This document shows, piece after piece, positions 34,971 through 45,477 of a stretch of DNA of 64,000 nucleotides. The position numbers were made by a program, and so were the translations under genes. The stretch comes from Bacteroidota bacterium (GTDB lineage Bacteria > Bacteroidota > Ignavibacteria > Kryptoniales > JAKASW01), in the NCBI GenBank assembly GCA_021811615.1, contig JAJZNW010000001.1, forward strand, positions 1-64,000. Direction: 5' to 3'. Each line of letters begins with the position of its first letter. The stretch's first letter is position 1. A model generated the notes under the pieces. That model was not told the DNA's origin. It made no database searches and saw only the letters and a list, made by a program, of their open reading frames with translations.

Positions 34971-37900
34971 TCAGGCACCTTTTCCGTCAAGTGCATCGCG
35001 GACAGTGCGTAGAATGTCTGCCGGTGCATATGGTTTCTGGACATAATGTTCCACCCCTGCGCGCACAAGTTTCGCTTTGACTGCCGGCTCCAGGAATCCA
35101 CTCGCAGCGATTAGCTTAACGCCGGGGGCGATCGCTCTCAGCCGTAAGAGCACTTCGTCTCCCGGCAGCCTCGGTAACCCGATGTCGGAAATGACCGCCG
35201 CGATTTTGGCCGACCCGAGGTTGAATAGTTTGATGCCGTCCTCGCCGTTGTCGGCTGTAATCACCTCGTAACCCTTGGAAACCAGGACCATCCTCATAAG
35301 CTCCCTCAGCATGCTCTCATCTTCGATGATCAGGATCGTTTCATTTCCTTCAGGCGCGTCATGCAAAGCGACCTCCGATTCGGTATCCTCCCATGAGCCC
35401 TTCTTTCGCACCGGCAAATAGATCGTGAACTTTGTCCCGCGATTGGGTTCTGTCTCGACGTCGATGTATCCGCGGTGATCCGATACGATGCTGTGAACGA
35501 GAGCCAGGCCGAGCCCTGTCCCTTTACCGATTTCCTTGGTCGTGAAAAACGGGTCGAAGATCCTTCGTTTGGTGGCTTCATCCATCCCTACTCCGTCGTC
35601 GGACACCGTTAGGAGCACGTACTCTCCTTCAGCCGAACCGGGAAACCGGTCCGCGAGGCTTCTTCCGTCTGCAGTGGACGTGGAGATTCTTATTGTACCC
35701 CCGTTCGGCATCGCGTCTCTGGCGTTCACGCAAAGGTTGAGTAGAACCTGGTGAATCTGTGTCCCGTCAGCTACTATTGCGGGGATGCTTGGGTCAAGAT
35801 CGCTGACCAGGTTTACCGTTTTCGGAAGTGTCTCACCGAGGAGCTTGGCCACTTCGAGTGCTACATCGTTGAGGCCGATGCTCCCCTGGACCCACTCGCT
35901 CTTTCGCGCAAAAGTGAGGAGCTGCCTTACCAGGCCGGCACCCCTATCGGCGGCTTTCTGTATTGCCTTTAAATTTCGCGAATGTCTTTCCGGAAAATCG
36001 TCCGCCCCTTCGAGGAGCGCAGAGTAACCAATTATGATTCCGAGTATGTTGTTGAAGTCGTGCGCGATACCACCGGCCAGAGTGCCCAGGCTCTCGAGCT
36101 TCTGTGCCTGGATAAGCTGTGCTTCGAGGTTCTTCTGTCTCGTGATGTCGCGCGCGATGCCCACAATCGTCTGAGCATGGGTTATCTCGTCAAATACCGT
36201 GGAGGCGGTGATGTTGACTACAATGTGTTCGCCGTCTTTCCTCTTGAACCCCACTTCCAGATCCTTTGCATACCTGTCACGCAAAAGGACGTCGAGCAAG
36301 TGCCGTCTTTGCTCGATGTTCAAATACATATCCTTCATGTTCAGTAGCTGCAGGTCCGCGAGCGTTTCATAGCCGAGGAGGTCCAGCGCGGCCTTGTTGC
36401 AGTCAGTAATTGTCCCGTCTGCCAGGGAGATGATGATGGCATCTTTCGACTGCTCGAAGAGCGACCTGTATTTTTCCTCAGATTCCTTAAGCTCGTCGTA
36501 TGCTTCGTGCAATTTCGCTTCAGCGCCTTTTCTTTCCGTGATATCTATGAAAGACGCCATCATGCAAACGGGCTTCCCGTTCGGCGATCTGACGATGTTC
36601 GCAGAGATCTGGTAATCGAATCGGGTGCCGTCTCTTCTGGTTGCCTCGGCGTCCCCAAAGTACCCGGCCCCGTCAAGCATGCTGTTCTCTGCCATCCTGA
36701 TCCTCTCAGGAGAATTCCCGAATTCTTCAATTCGTTTTCCAATCACCTCTTCAACGGTATTGTAACCCCATAACCTGAGGAATGCCGCATTCACATAAAA
36801 TACCCTTCCATCCATGTCTGCTAAGCCTATTGGGCTGATGGAAGACTCGATGGCGGCGTTCTTCACCAGAAGCTGTTCCTCCGCTAGTTTGCGTTCGGTG
36901 ATATCTTCGACGACGCCGTCAAAGTAAGCTGTTTCACCGTCGGAATCTCTGATCGCTCTGGCGCTTTCCCGCACGAAGATGACCCTTCCGTCGGCGCGAG
37001 TCCACGAGGTTTCGAGGCCCTTGATTTCCCCCGCTTGCTGCATTATCTCGAGAAACTTCTCCCTGGAATACTTGGGGCCGTAGTTTTGATCCTGAAGATT
37101 GAGGCGCGACAAATCTTCGAATGATTCGTAACCGAGCATGGCGACAAGGGCCGGGTTTGCCATCAGGATCTTACCGTCAGGTGTGGTCCTGTAGATCCCC
37201 ACAGAACTGTTCTCGTATAGGCTTCGGAATTTCTCCTCGGATTCTCTTAGTTCCCTCCTGGCCTTCAACTGTTCAGTAACGTCACGATGAATTACTGTGT
37301 ATACCTTCTTGCCCGCTACCTCGATGTGGGAGATCGACGCTTCCATGGGGAACTCTTCGCCGTTGGCCCTGCGGCCGGTAACGATCCTCATGCCAAGCAT
37401 TCTCCTGGACTCGTTCGCCCCCTCCGACTTACCGAATTGCTCGATGAACCGTGGGTGTATCTCTCTGGATTTTTCCGGGATGAGAAGGTCGATGGGTTTC
37501 CCCATCATTTCTTCGGCACTGATTCCGAACATCTTTTCAGATGCCGGATTGAACAGAATAACGTTCTGATTCTCATCGAGGCTGACGATCCCGTCCATTG
37601 CGGAATTGATGAGGCCGAGAAGACGCTGCGTTGTCATCAGGAGTTCTTCCTGAGCGGCTTTTCTTTCGGTGATGACTTCCGAAAGGAGAATTATTCCTGC
37701 GATTTCCCCGGTGTCCTGGTACCATGGCCGGATTTCCCACTTCACCCAATCGACGGTTCCGTCAGCGCGAGGGAAGGGGTCCTCGTCGCATTTCTCGACC
37801 CTCCCTTGCAGGCACCTTGAATGGATGTCCTTCCATCGCTGCGGTATCTCGGGGAAAACTTCATAGTGCGATTTACCTATGATGTCGACATCGCCGATCT

Positions 37901-39137
37901 TGTAGTCGGAAAGATAACGCCGGCTTGCGACGACGTATTTCATGTCCACGTCGAACATAGCGATTGCGGCCGGGCTGTTCTCGATCAAAAGCTGGAGAGT
38001 CTGTTCGTGCCGCCTAAGCCGGTCGTCTGCTTCACGCCGGCTGGTGATGTCCCTTATTACGCTTATGACGGCGCGCCTGCCGTCGATGTCGATTCCCCGG
38101 GCGCTCACCTCGACGGGGAATCTGCTTCCGTCTTTCCGGAAATGGACCGACTCGAACCGCATGCCGCTCTTGTCGGCTTCCGCCAGCTGGTCCGGTATTA
38201 CCAGTCGTTCGCCGGGCTCCCTCAAATCGTCTATCTTCAATTTCAACATCTCTTCCCGTGAGTACCCGTATGTCATAAGCGCCGCCTGGTTCGCTTCGAC
38301 GATCCGGTGGTCTTCGACCCTCGAGAAAATAATCGGGTCGAGTGCGTGGTCCGCGAGAATCCTGGAACGATTCCATCTTTCTTCCGCCGCTCTCAGGTCC
38401 GTAATATCCTGGTACGAACTTCGCAACTTGACAACTTTGTCGCCATCCTTGACTGCAGCTCCGATGACTCGAACTAACTTACGATTGCCATGGGGAGTGA
38501 CCACTTCCAATTCCAAATCGTAAGATTTCCCGTTGTCGATCGCATCCCTTATCGCGGATTCGATCTTACCGCGTGAACCGGCCGAGTAGCTGCTCAACAC
38601 GACTGAAACGTCGACATCCGGGCTGAATTCCACTTCGTGTATACGGGCTACCTCCTCGTTCCATGTGCCCTTCATGGTATCGACATCGAACTCCCATACC
38701 CCGACTTTCGCCATTTTTCCCATGATAAGAAGGAGTTCCTCCCGTTCCTTCAGCTTCCTTTCGGCCCGCTTCCTTTCCGTTATGTCGTGTGCTACAGCCA
38801 GAACTGCATCCCGACCCTTGAAGATCAAATCCTGAGCTGTTATGTCGACGTCGATTATCGCCCCATCTTTCAGCCTGTGCCGCCATTCCCCCGACCGCCT
38901 GATCTTCGGCCGGCCTGGCTTCATCGCAGCCAGCATCCTCTCGACGTCTTCTGGGGGACGGAAGTCCTTGAGTGTTAAACTTAGAAATTCCATCCTGGAA
39001 TAGCCGTACTTCAGAACGGCGGCATCGTTTACTTCCAGGATACGGAGCGTCTCACGGTCGTAGACGAACATAGGCTGAGGATTGGCGTCGAACAATAGCC
39101 GGAACTGCCCGTCAGAATTGCCATCACGTGACTTCAT
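34971..39137 (-). CDS. Hybrid histidine kinase with eight PAS domains and a receiver
   Basis: About 1,388 residues from ATG 39137 (GGAGG 10 nt before it; ATG 39155 is six codons earlier without a site). No membrane segment or signal peptide, so it senses internally. Eight PAS/PAC units follow in series (each ending in a DITERK-like motif), then HisKA with phospho-acceptor [10 protein letters not shown] (about 1025-1032), a HATPase_c domain with DDGVGM and GTGLGLAL boxes, and a C-terminal receiver with the acceptor Asp in VISDIGLP and the Lys in YVQKPY. No response regulator lies next to it. It is upstream of and co-directional with the copper unit, but a link is only suggested by position. 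Confidence 0.92.
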   Translation of the reverse strand: MKSRDGNSDGQFRLLFDANPQPMFVYDRETLRILEVNDAAVLKYGYSRMEFLSLTLKDFRPPEDVERMLAAMKPGRPKIRRSGEWRHRLKDGAIIDVDITAQDLIFKGRDAVLAVAHDITERKRAERKLKEREELLLIMGKMAKVGVWEFDVDTMKGTWNEEVARIHEVEFSPDVDVSVVLSSYSAGSRGKIESAIRDAIDNGKSYDLELEVVTPHGNRKLVRVIGAAVKDGDKVVKLRSSYQDITDLRAAEERWNRSRILADHALDPIIFSRVEDHRIVEANQAALMTYGYSREEMLKLKIDDLREPGERLVIPDQLAEADKSGMRFESVHFRKDGSRFPVEVSARGIDIDGRRAVISVIRDITSRREADDRLRRHEQTLQLLIENSPAAIAMFDVDMKYVVASRRYLSDYKIGDVDIIGKSHYEVFPEIPQRWKDIHSRCLQGRVEKCDEDPFPRADGTVDWVKWEIRPWYQDTGEIAGIILLSEVITERKAAQEELLMTTQRLLGLINSAMDGIVSLDENQNVILFNPASEKMFGISAEEMMGKPIDLLIPEKSREIHPRFIEQFGKSEGANESRRMLGMRIVTGRRANGEEFPMEASISHIEVAGKKVYTVIHRDVTEQLKARRELRESEEKFRSLYENSSVGIYRTTPDGKILMANPALVAMLGYESFEDLSRLNLQDQNYGPKYSREKFLEIMQQAGEIKGLETSWTRADGRVIFVRESARAIRDSDGETAYFDGVVEDITERKLAEEQLLVKNAAIESSISPIGLADMDGRVFYVNAAFLRLWGYNTVEEVIGKRIEEFGNSPERIRMAENSMLDGAGYFGDAEATRRDGTRFDYQISANIVRSPNGKPVCMMASFIDITERKGAEAKLHEAYDELKESEEKYRSLFEQSKDAIIISLADGTITDCNKAALDLLGYETLADLQLLNMKDMYLNIEQRRHLLDVLLRDRYAKDLEVGFKRKDGEHIVVNITASTVFDEITHAQTIVGIARDITRQKNLEAQLIQAQKLESLGTLAGGIAHDFNNILGIIIGYSALLEGADDFPERHSRNLKAIQKAADRGAGLVRQLLTFARKSEWVQGSIGLNDVALEVAKLLGETLPKTVNLVSDLDPSIPAIVADGTQIHQVLLNLCVNARDAMPNGGTIRISTSTADGRSLADRFPGSAEGEYVLLTVSDDGVGMDEATKRRIFDPFFTTKEIGKGTGLGLALVHSIVSDHRGYIDVETEPNRGTKFTIYLPVRKKGSWEDTESEVALHDAPEGNETILIIEDESMLRELMRMVLVSKGYEVITADNGEDGIKLFNLGSAKIAAVISDIGLPRLPGDEVLLRLRAIAPGVKLIAASGFLEPAVKAKLVRAGVEHYVQKPYAPADILRTVRDALDGKGA

Positions 39138-39155
39138 GCGCTTCTCGCCTCCCAT

Positions 39156-40003
39156 GTAATGAGTATAACGGAATCACATTGCGGCGACATTCAGGTCCCG
39201 TACAGTGCTGATCGTCAATATCGTCCTGATACCGCTCCACGATACTTCATTGAAGGAACAGTATCGCCGCCCCACGAACCAGGCGTAAGACACCCACCGG
39301 CTCCCACTGGTCCTCCGGATGTGAATTGGAATTTGTCGCGTCGGTTCAATTAGTCGCGAGAACGGCCCGATTTCGACACGATCCATCCCGTAGAAAACCG
39401 GAAACCAGGACCTCCAACTATAGCGCCAAGGAGTACCTTAACAATGTTTGGGTCCCGCAACAAAATCTCTCTGAGAGTTTCCCCATCATCCGATTGCTCC
39501 TGTCACGAAATCCGTCAGGACGATGTGTGTCCGGCGATTCTGAAACTTGTGCTGCGGGTCCTTCCAGTTTGGCTCGTCTGGTAGATGGTAGGTAAATGTA
39601 TCAGCGGGGTCGTAAAATGTCAAGGTTCTTTGGCCCCGGACGATCCGGTCGCGATTTGGCTAGCTTTTCCAACCGTGGACTTGTTCGGCTCCTTACCCTT
39701 GATGCGGTACATCTCCTAGCATCTCGATTTGCCGGATCGGTCGAACAATCAAGCGATGAGCGGAGTCTTCGAATGAAAGCATGAAGCCCCTACCTTAGCA
39801 TCTCAACGTGTAAGTCAACTGAAGCGGAGATGTCCTCTCCAAAACCAAAAAGACAGGAAGAAGTGTACTCGGAATGGCCCCTGCGCGGAGAAACGCAGAA
39901 ATGACAATTCAGTGGCGCTCACTTTTCTTCCCGGGTGTATCTGTGCGATCGTCAGCCTTCTGCCGGGGCGTCCGGAGAGAATCGGGAGCGTAATGCGCCT
40001 CTG
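39156..40003. other. 850-bp stretch without a recognisable gene
   Basis: Frames of 60-90 codons appear on the plus strand (39326-39784), but none has a ribosome-binding site or a product with recognisable features. It holds the promoter of the large kinase on its left side. I see no repeat or tRNA. Confidence 0.4.
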
Positions 40004-40312
40004 CTATCCAGACAACTCGTCCGTCAGCTCTTTAGCTTTTGACTTTCCTTCTTTCAGAACTCTTTTCCCCTTGGATGTGATGACGTAATATTTGCGGATC
40101 TTTCCCGCCACGGTTTGTTTTGTCATTTTGAGATAGCCCTGCCGGACGAGCGAGTGGAACATTGGGTAGAGAGTTCCGAACGACATTTCGTATCCATGTC
40201 TCTTCAGCTCGTTCCTGAATCCCTGACCGAATATGGGCGATTGATCGGCATGGTGAAGAATATGAAGCTTCACGAAGCCGAGTAAGAGGTCCTTCAGCAG
40301 CCTGTCGTCCAT
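40004..40312 (-). CDS. PadR-family transcriptional regulator
   Basis: 102 residues with the PadR winged helix: LLLGFVKLHILHHADQSP, YGYE-like element as HGYEMSFGTLYPMFHSL, wing as GKIRKYYVITSKGKRVL, and a short C-terminal helix for dimerisation (subfamily 1 length). AAGGA lies 7 nt before the ATG. It is divergent from a porin gene, and the 98-bp gap contains a perfect palindrome that is a good operator candidate. By family habit it would repress itself and the porin gene. Confidence 0.88.
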   Translation of the reverse strand: MDDRLLKDLLLGFVKLHILHHADQSPIFGQGFRNELKRHGYEMSFGTLYPMFHSLVRQGYLKMTKQTVAGKIRKYYVITSKGKRVLKEGKSKAKELTDELSG

Positions 40313-40363
40313 TGAATTGTCCTTGCTGATGGTTCTCAGGATATTGTGGTCAGATCACGGAAC

Positions 40364-40379
40364 GAATCGATATCGATTC
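40364..40379. promoter_or_regulatory. Perfect 16-bp palindrome, likely PadR operator
   Basis: GAATCGATATCGATTC lies between divergent padR-like and porin genes, 51 bp from the former and 31 bp from the latter. Its core TATCGATA-like symmetry resembles operators described for PadR proteins. A second partial element, TCGTTATCGAG, follows. Function is inferred from position. Confidence 0.5.
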
Positions 40380-40410
40380 TCGTTATCGAGCTTAGATAAC
40401 AGAACAGGGA

Positions 40411-41718
40411 GTGCCGGAAATTCGTTCCGCAATATTAAGGCCGTTGATCGTCAAAGCCAATAGCTCTATTTGCACGGTTGTATCTATCCTTCTGTTCTGT
40501 TTCTCGGTGGCGTATGCACGAACTGGTACGGGCACGCCATCCGGAGATGCTCCGGTCAAGACGACCGACTTTACCGCGAGTGTCGCTGATCGCACGCCGT
40601 TCAATAACGAAGCCACCGGGAGTTGGGGAGGAGTGCGAGACGGGCTGGCAGGCAGGGGAATCTCCCTCTCGGGATCGATTGTGCTCGAAGGTTTCAATAA
40701 CTTCATGGGAGGGGTTCGGAGCGGTGAAGTTGTCGGTGCATCCACAATCGATTTAAGTGTCGGGCTCGACGCGGAAAAGCTCCTCGGCATCGCGGGGGGA
40801 GAGCTCTATGCCGATCTCGAGGACCACGCGGGCCAGGATCCTTCCAACGCAATTGCCGGAGATCTCCAGGTCTTCGACAAGCTGAACTCGCCGCCATACT
40901 TACAGCTCTTCGAGTTCTGGTATCAGCAGCTGCTCTTCAACGGCGCGCTTCGCGTCAAGGTCGGAAAGATAGACGCGAATTCCGAGTTCAGCGTGGTCGA
41001 CTACGGCCTGCCGTTTCTCAGCAGCTCGACACAGGTCAGTCCGACGGTTTTTCTTTTTCCAACGACTCCCGACCCGATGCCTGCGGTTAACCTTTTCTTC
41101 ACCCCGAGCCGGTCCTTTTATACCAGCGTCGGCGCATTCTACGGAAACAGGTCGGACAGATTCGGCGACTTCATTGGCAATCCGGAGTTCAACCAGCTGA
41201 GCAGATACGGCGGGTTCTTCATCATCGAATCGGGATTCAGCTGGCGCAGTTCTTTCATATCGCCGTTTGCCGGAAATCTGAAAGTGGGCGCCTGGGGACA
41301 TGACGGCACCTTTCTGCGGCTTGATAATACGATGCAAACTGGTACAGGTGGTATCTACGCGATAATCGATCAGACAATCTTCGGACATAATAGCTCGCGT
41401 CCGATTCGGACATTTCTTGAATACGGCCTTACTCAGCAAACGATCAACCCGGTCTATGAACATTACGGTGCGGGATTTACCTGGACGGGTCTGCTCGCGA
41501 GCAGGCCCGCGGACATTGCAGGACTTACCGCTCAGTACGCTGCCATCGGCCCTGAGGCTGGCCTGCGGTACGATTATGAACTCGCCTTCGAAACTTTCTA
41601 CACACTCAAAGCATTCCGCTGGGGCTCTATAATGCCGGACCTTCAATACATAGTTCACCCGGGCGGGACGTACCGGAATGCACTGGTGGCTACCGTTCAC
41701 CTCTCGGTTCATCTCTGA
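40411..41718 (+). CDS. OprB-type carbohydrate-selective porin
   Basis: 435 residues starting at GTG 40411 with GGGAG just upstream; a signal peptide with core SICTVVSILLFCFSVAYA ends near residue 36. The mature start contains NEATGSWGGVRDGLAGRGI, the characteristic OprB opening, and later segments LQLFEFWYQQ and KVGKIDANSEF match the family. It would form a 16-strand outer-membrane barrel for sugar or other small-solute uptake. Divergent PadR regulator upstream. It ends in a Leu-rich, not aromatic, residue (HLSVHL), slightly unusual for a barrel. Confidence 0.85.
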   Translation: MPEIRSAILRPLIVKANSSICTVVSILLFCFSVAYARTGTGTPSGDAPVKTTDFTASVADRTPFNNEATGSWGGVRDGLAGRGISLSGSIVLEGFNNFMGGVRSGEVVGASTIDLSVGLDAEKLLGIAGGELYADLEDHAGQDPSNAIAGDLQVFDKLNSPPYLQLFEFWYQQLLFNGALRVKVGKIDANSEFSVVDYGLPFLSSSTQVSPTVFLFPTTPDPMPAVNLFFTPSRSFYTSVGAFYGNRSDRFGDFIGNPEFNQLSRYGGFFIIESGFSWRSSFISPFAGNLKVGAWGHDGTFLRLDNTMQTGTGGIYAIIDQTIFGHNSSRPIRTFLEYGLTQQTINPVYEHYGAGFTWTGLLASRPADIAGLTAQYAAIGPEAGLRYDYELAFETFYTLKAFRWGSIMPDLQYIVHPGGTYRNALVATVHLSVHL

Positions 41719-41728
41719 GATTCAGGTA

Positions 41729-41748
41729 GTGCGGGAAGAATTCCTCCC
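41729..41748. terminator. Hairpin downstream of the porin gene
   Basis: GCGGGAAGAATTCCTCCCGC pairs with itself at 18 of 20 positions and starts 10 bp after the porin stop. No T-run follows. It may end the porin transcript or be an operator. Confidence 0.4.
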
Positions 41749-41830
41749 GCGAGAGGTGAGAAGATATAGGTCCCTCATTCGTGTCTCTTCCCGTTCGCTT
41801 ATGAAGTTCCAGCTTGAAAATATGGTTTAG

Positions 41831-41860
41831 TTGTCGCATCTTATTTAGACCAAGTATAAA
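41831..41860 (+). promoter_or_regulatory. Promoter candidate for the Nramp-like gene
   Basis: TTGTCG (41831-41836) and TATAAA (41855-41860) are 18 nt apart and lie about 50 nt before the GTG start of the transporter. A reasonable sigma-70-type match, but unverified. Confidence 0.35.
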
Positions 41861-41911
41861 CAATGAGTAAAACAGGCAAATTTCAAGCAAAAAGCACCTT
41901 TGGAGATGTAA

Positions 41912-43102
41912 GTGAGTCAAGTCATCGAAGATAGAAGGACCTCGTCAAGAATTTGGGAACTGTTAAGGATATGGGGACCGGCATGGCTGGTCATGATAGC
42001 GGACGTGGATGCCGCCAGCGTCATAACCGCGGCTGAGAGCGGGGCAGTCTACGGAACGAAACTAATCTGGTTCCTGCTGGTGCTCATCGTGCCGCTATAC
42101 ATAATACAGGAAGTCGCCGGAAGAGTCGGTGCCGTGACCAACAAGGGTCTCGGTGAGCTGATAAGGGAGAACTACAGCAGGAAGACCGCCGTTCTCGCTT
42201 CCGTACCGATGGCGCTGGTGGACATAATCAGTTACATCGTAGAATATACCGGCGCCGCGATAGGCTTCGAGATCCTCGGTGTACCACCACAGGTGTCGGT
42301 TCCGATAATATTCATTGCCCACGTGCTTCTGGTTTACAAAAGGAAATACGTCCAGGCTGAGAGGCCGCTTCTCGTAATCTCGATTGTCTTCTCGCTGGCT
42401 TGTGTCGCGTCTGCGTTTCTCACTGCAAGAAAAGGAGTCGAGTTCACTCCGTTCTATTTTTCGAGTTCTCCCAACTTCTTCTTCCTATTGGCGGCTAACG
42501 TCGGGGCGGTTATCATGCCCTTCATGCTCTTCTACCAGGCATCGGCTACGGCGGAGAAGGGTATCACTTCGAAGAGTCTGTGGGCGGTAAGACTCGAAAC
42601 CGGGATAGGCGCCGCAGTCTCGGAGATACTCATGGTCGCGATAGCGATTGCGGCGATCGGTGTCTCGGCGGACTCATTGAAGTTCGCCTCCCCCGTCATC
42701 CTCTCGAAAGCTCTCTCCGGGATCGCCGGCAAATTCGCGCCCGATGTATTTGCACTCGGTCTTATCGCCGCATCTTTCATCGCCCTTATCGTGATTTCTC
42801 TGGGAAGCAGCTGGGGGGTCACCGAGGCGATGGGATGGGGGAGGCAAAACTGGTTTAAGGTATATCTTATCGAATCAATTCCTGCCGTAATCATCCCGAT
42901 GATTACACTGAACCTGATCAACCTTGCGTTGAGCCTGATGGTACTTCAAATCGTCGTGCTCGTGGGCCCGTCAATAATACTCGGATTTATTTCTTCGAAT
43001 AAGAAGCTCATGGGGAAACATTCCCTCTCCGGGTCGAACAAGGTCCTGTACTGGACTTTCCTTGTCCTCATTTTTGCAACCGGAGTCATCAGTATCTTGT
43101 AG
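41912..43102 (+). CDS. Nramp-related metal transporter with altered metal-site motifs
   Basis: 396 residues, about 11 membrane helices. The start is GTG 41912 with GGAG 6 nt upstream. The N-terminal helix carries GPAWLVMIADVDAASVI, where classical Nramp has DPGN; here it is DVDA (31-34). Helix 6 has AVIMPFMLFYQ (about 199-209) where classical members have MPH. The fold is clear but both metal-binding motifs differ, as in a clade of bacterial and archaeal Nramp-like proteins, so Mn/Fe specificity should not be assumed; Mg or another ion is possible. It is followed 27 bp later by a membrane-linked methyltransferase gene, possibly in the same transcript. Confidence 0.85.
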   Translation: MSQVIEDRRTSSRIWELLRIWGPAWLVMIADVDAASVITAAESGAVYGTKLIWFLLVLIVPLYIIQEVAGRVGAVTNKGLGELIRENYSRKTAVLASVPMALVDIISYIVEYTGAAIGFEILGVPPQVSVPIIFIAHVLLVYKRKYVQAERPLLVISIVFSLACVASAFLTARKGVEFTPFYFSSSPNFFFLLAANVGAVIMPFMLFYQASATAEKGITSKSLWAVRLETGIGAAVSEILMVAIAIAAIGVSADSLKFASPVILSKALSGIAGKFAPDVFALGLIAASFIALIVISLGSSWGVTEAMGWGRQNWFKVYLIESIPAVIIPMITLNLINLALSLMVLQIVVLVGPSIILGFISSNKKLMGKHSLSGSNKVLYWTFLVLIFATGVISIL

Positions 43103-43129
43103 TTGACAAGTGTGTTACATTGAACCGTC

Positions 43130-43852
43130 ATGAAGCCTCGATCTCCAGACTACGGTACCGACGGCGATCCGAAAGCCATGCCTATCTCGTTCCTCGCGTT
43201 CGTTGTCGTTGATGCGATCCTTTTCCTGCTCCATTCGGAAATCCTCAGAGTGCTGGCATACCTGGTACTGGCATCCGGGATAGTCTTCCTCTCTTTTGTC
43301 CTCTGGCACTTGCTTTACGTCAGGTTCGGCAAGCTACGTCACCGGGATGCTCTTCTGTCGCTTGTGGAATGGAAGGGGAATGAGAACGTGCTCGACGTCG
43401 GGACGGGACGCGGATTGCTCCTTATCGGGGCGGCGAAGAAGCTGCGGGAAGGTAAGGCCGTCGGCATAGACATATGGCGAAAACAGGACATGGTCGGCAA
43501 CGGACCTGACGGAGTTTTGCTCAACGCGAAGCTGGAAGGGATCTCCGACAGAATAGAAGTCAGGGAAGAAGACATCAGGAAGACGTCGTTCCCGGCGGAG
43601 TATTTTGATGTTGTGCTCTCCAATCTCTGCCTGCACAATATATCGGGTAAAGAAGGAAGAGAGGCCGCATGCCGTGAGATCGCGCGAGTGCTGAAACCGG
43701 CGGGGATTGCGGTCATATCGGATGGGTTTCACACCCGGGATTATCTCGGCATTTTTATGAAGCAAGGTCTCGATGGGAAGATCATCAAAGGGAACTTCCT
43801 GTCGAAGTCGTTCTGGCTCCACACGGTGTACGCCGTAAAGAGGGGACCGTGA
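43130..43852 (+). CDS. Class I SAM methyltransferase with N-terminal membrane helices
   Basis: 240 residues. Two hydrophobic helices (about 19-36 and 41-62) precede a Rossmann domain with motif I VLDVGTGRGLLL (87-98), acidic motif II GIDIW, and a post-motif VLSNLCLHNIS. The SAM-binding part resembles UbiE/Methyltransf_11 enzymes, but the membrane anchor is distinctive and the acceptor is unknown. No ribosome-binding site is clear; the start is the only ATG that keeps both helices. Convergent with the next gene. Confidence 0.8.
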   Translation: MKPRSPDYGTDGDPKAMPISFLAFVVVDAILFLLHSEILRVLAYLVLASGIVFLSFVLWHLLYVRFGKLRHRDALLSLVEWKGNENVLDVGTGRGLLLIGAAKKLREGKAVGIDIWRKQDMVGNGPDGVLLNAKLEGISDRIEVREEDIRKTSFPAEYFDVVLSNLCLHNISGKEGREAACREIARVLKPAGIAVISDGFHTRDYLGIFMKQGLDGKIIKGNFLSKSFWLHTVYAVKRGP

Positions 43853-43944
43853 GAACCGTCAGGTGACCAAACCGACCACGCGACGACTCCGGGCGGGCGG
43901 GTATAGTAGACTCCCGACCGTCCTCTGAAATGCTGGAATACAGT

Positions 43945-44811
43945 TTAGATCTTCTCAGCGAAGACCATTCGCTCGACAGGAGTCGACTTCAGATTGCGCC
44001 CGGAAGGTTTCAGAAATCCGTCGGCGAGTTCGTCGTAACCTTTATCCTCGATTATTTTCCATCTGAAATCCCCGAGGTACGCCGGGAGCATGACAGGATC
44101 GAAAGCGGAATGCCATATTCCACCCCGAACGAATCTTTTGTACCCGCTCTCCCAACCGTAGAGAGCTTTCCCATCGAAGAAGTCCTTCCGAACATAAGTG
44201 AAAGCAATGAGACTCCCCTTCGCGGCGTTCGAAAGAAAACCAAAGACTTCATCTATTCCTTTCCCGGTAAGGTACTGAGTTACGGCCTCCATAATGAAGA
44301 AGGTTCGTCTGCCCGCCGAGTACCCTTGCGACGCGAGCGCAGAGGTAAGATCTTCGCGATCGAAATCCATCGGCACGAATTTCACATTGGCCGGAATTGT
44401 TCCAAGTGCACTCCTAAGTCTGGCCTCCTTTAACCCTATATTCTCAGGCTGATCTAGCTCCCAAATCGGTATGTCCGATAAAGAAGAGAGTCTGAAGTCC
44501 CTCGTATCGAATCCGGCGCCGAGGTTTACCACCGCTTCGATGTTTCCGGCTGAGGCAGCCAGTCTGTCGTCGATGTAACGTTTCCTGCAAAGGAGACCTC
44601 CCCAAATTCCGGGCTGGGTTTTGTCGCTGAGACCTATGATCCAATCCCTCATTTGTGATGACTTCAAGAGTCTTACGAAAATTTTAGAACTCAAGGGGAG
44701 CATATGATACGCGAGGTCGTCATCGATTACTCGCAGGCTCTTCTGGTAGTATTGTTCGATCGCGATAAGTGCTATCGGGCCGATGCTGGTCTTTGCTGAC
44801 GCTTCTGACAT
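43945..44811 (-). CDS. Leucine-carboxyl-methyltransferase-family (LCM/TIGR00027-type) methyltransferase
   Basis: 288 residues. It shows the family order: an N-terminal segment with AYHMLP and RKRYIDD, motif I VVNLGAGFDTRDFRL (about 93-107), motif II IWELDQPENI, MDFDREDL, and FIMEAVTQYL. Bacterial members probably O-methylate small molecules such as polyketide or isoprenoid acids; none here can be named. It is monocistronic on the minus strand, convergent with the membrane methyltransferase. Confidence 0.85.
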   Translation of the reverse strand: MSEASAKTSIGPIALIAIEQYYQKSLRVIDDDLAYHMLPLSSKIFVRLLKSSQMRDWIIGLSDKTQPGIWGGLLCRKRYIDDRLAASAGNIEAVVNLGAGFDTRDFRLSSLSDIPIWELDQPENIGLKEARLRSALGTIPANVKFVPMDFDREDLTSALASQGYSAGRRTFFIMEAVTQYLTGKGIDEVFGFLSNAAKGSLIAFTYVRKDFFDGKALYGWESGYKRFVRGGIWHSAFDPVMLPAYLGDFRWKIIEDKGYDELADGFLKPSGRNLKSTPVERMVFAEKI

Positions 44812-45105
44812 GAAGTAAATTTAAAGCCGTTTGTGAAAATCTGCCAGGCAAGGGATTCGTGAAACGCGCCGTGGAAGCCCTGTCAACTGCCCGGGCCGTT
44901 CAGTCTCGATCATTTCTCTTTTCGGCAAGACGATTGGAACTCTGTAGAGCGCGTCTTCATACCGGGGGGCTCACTCGTCGGGTTGTGAAGTGGAGAAGAT
45001 TGAAAAATAATCCGAACCTGACCTGTTACCGCGGTGCGTCACTTGTTGTCATATCCATTGAGCCGAAAATATCGGCTAAACCGAATACAAACCAAGGAGA
45101 AAAAA

Positions 45106-45477
45106 ATGGGCGAAACAATCGGACCCTTGACGGGCTTTTTAGCGGTCCTGCTGATTTTCGGAGGAATTCCCGCCGCATTGGTCGTGGCCTACTCTTTCAG
45201 CCGGAAGGCCAGACACGCCGAAAGGCTTGCCATGATCGAAAAGGGGGTCGACCCCTCGACTTTCATGAACGAAGAAACCTCCTCGAACACCGCCCTGATG
45301 TGGGGCATGCTCATACTCGGAGTTGGACTGGGATCGTTCCTGGGCTATATTCTCTCCGTGTTCACTTCGATGTCACAGCAATATCTCATGCCGGCATTAT
45401 CGCTGATATTCGGAGGACTCGGGCTGGTTGGATTCTTCATCTACCGAAACAAGAGCGAGGCTAAAAAAGCTGCTTAA
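45106..45477 (+). CDS. Small membrane protein of the DUF6249 type
   Basis: 123 residues from ATG 45106, fixed by AAGGAG 7 nt upstream. Three hydrophobic helices (about 8-28, 63-85 and 95-115) and between them RHAERLAMIEKGVDPSTF, a motif common in DUF6249 proteins. Function unknown. Its TAA overlaps the ATG of an ECF sigma factor by one base, and an anti-sigma-like membrane protein follows, so it probably belongs to that envelope-response unit. Confidence 0.75.
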   Translation: MGETIGPLTGFLAVLLIFGGIPAALVVAYSFSRKARHAERLAMIEKGVDPSTFMNEETSSNTALMWGMLILGVGLGSFLGYILSVFTSMSQQYLMPALSLIFGGLGLVGFFIYRNKSEAKKAA

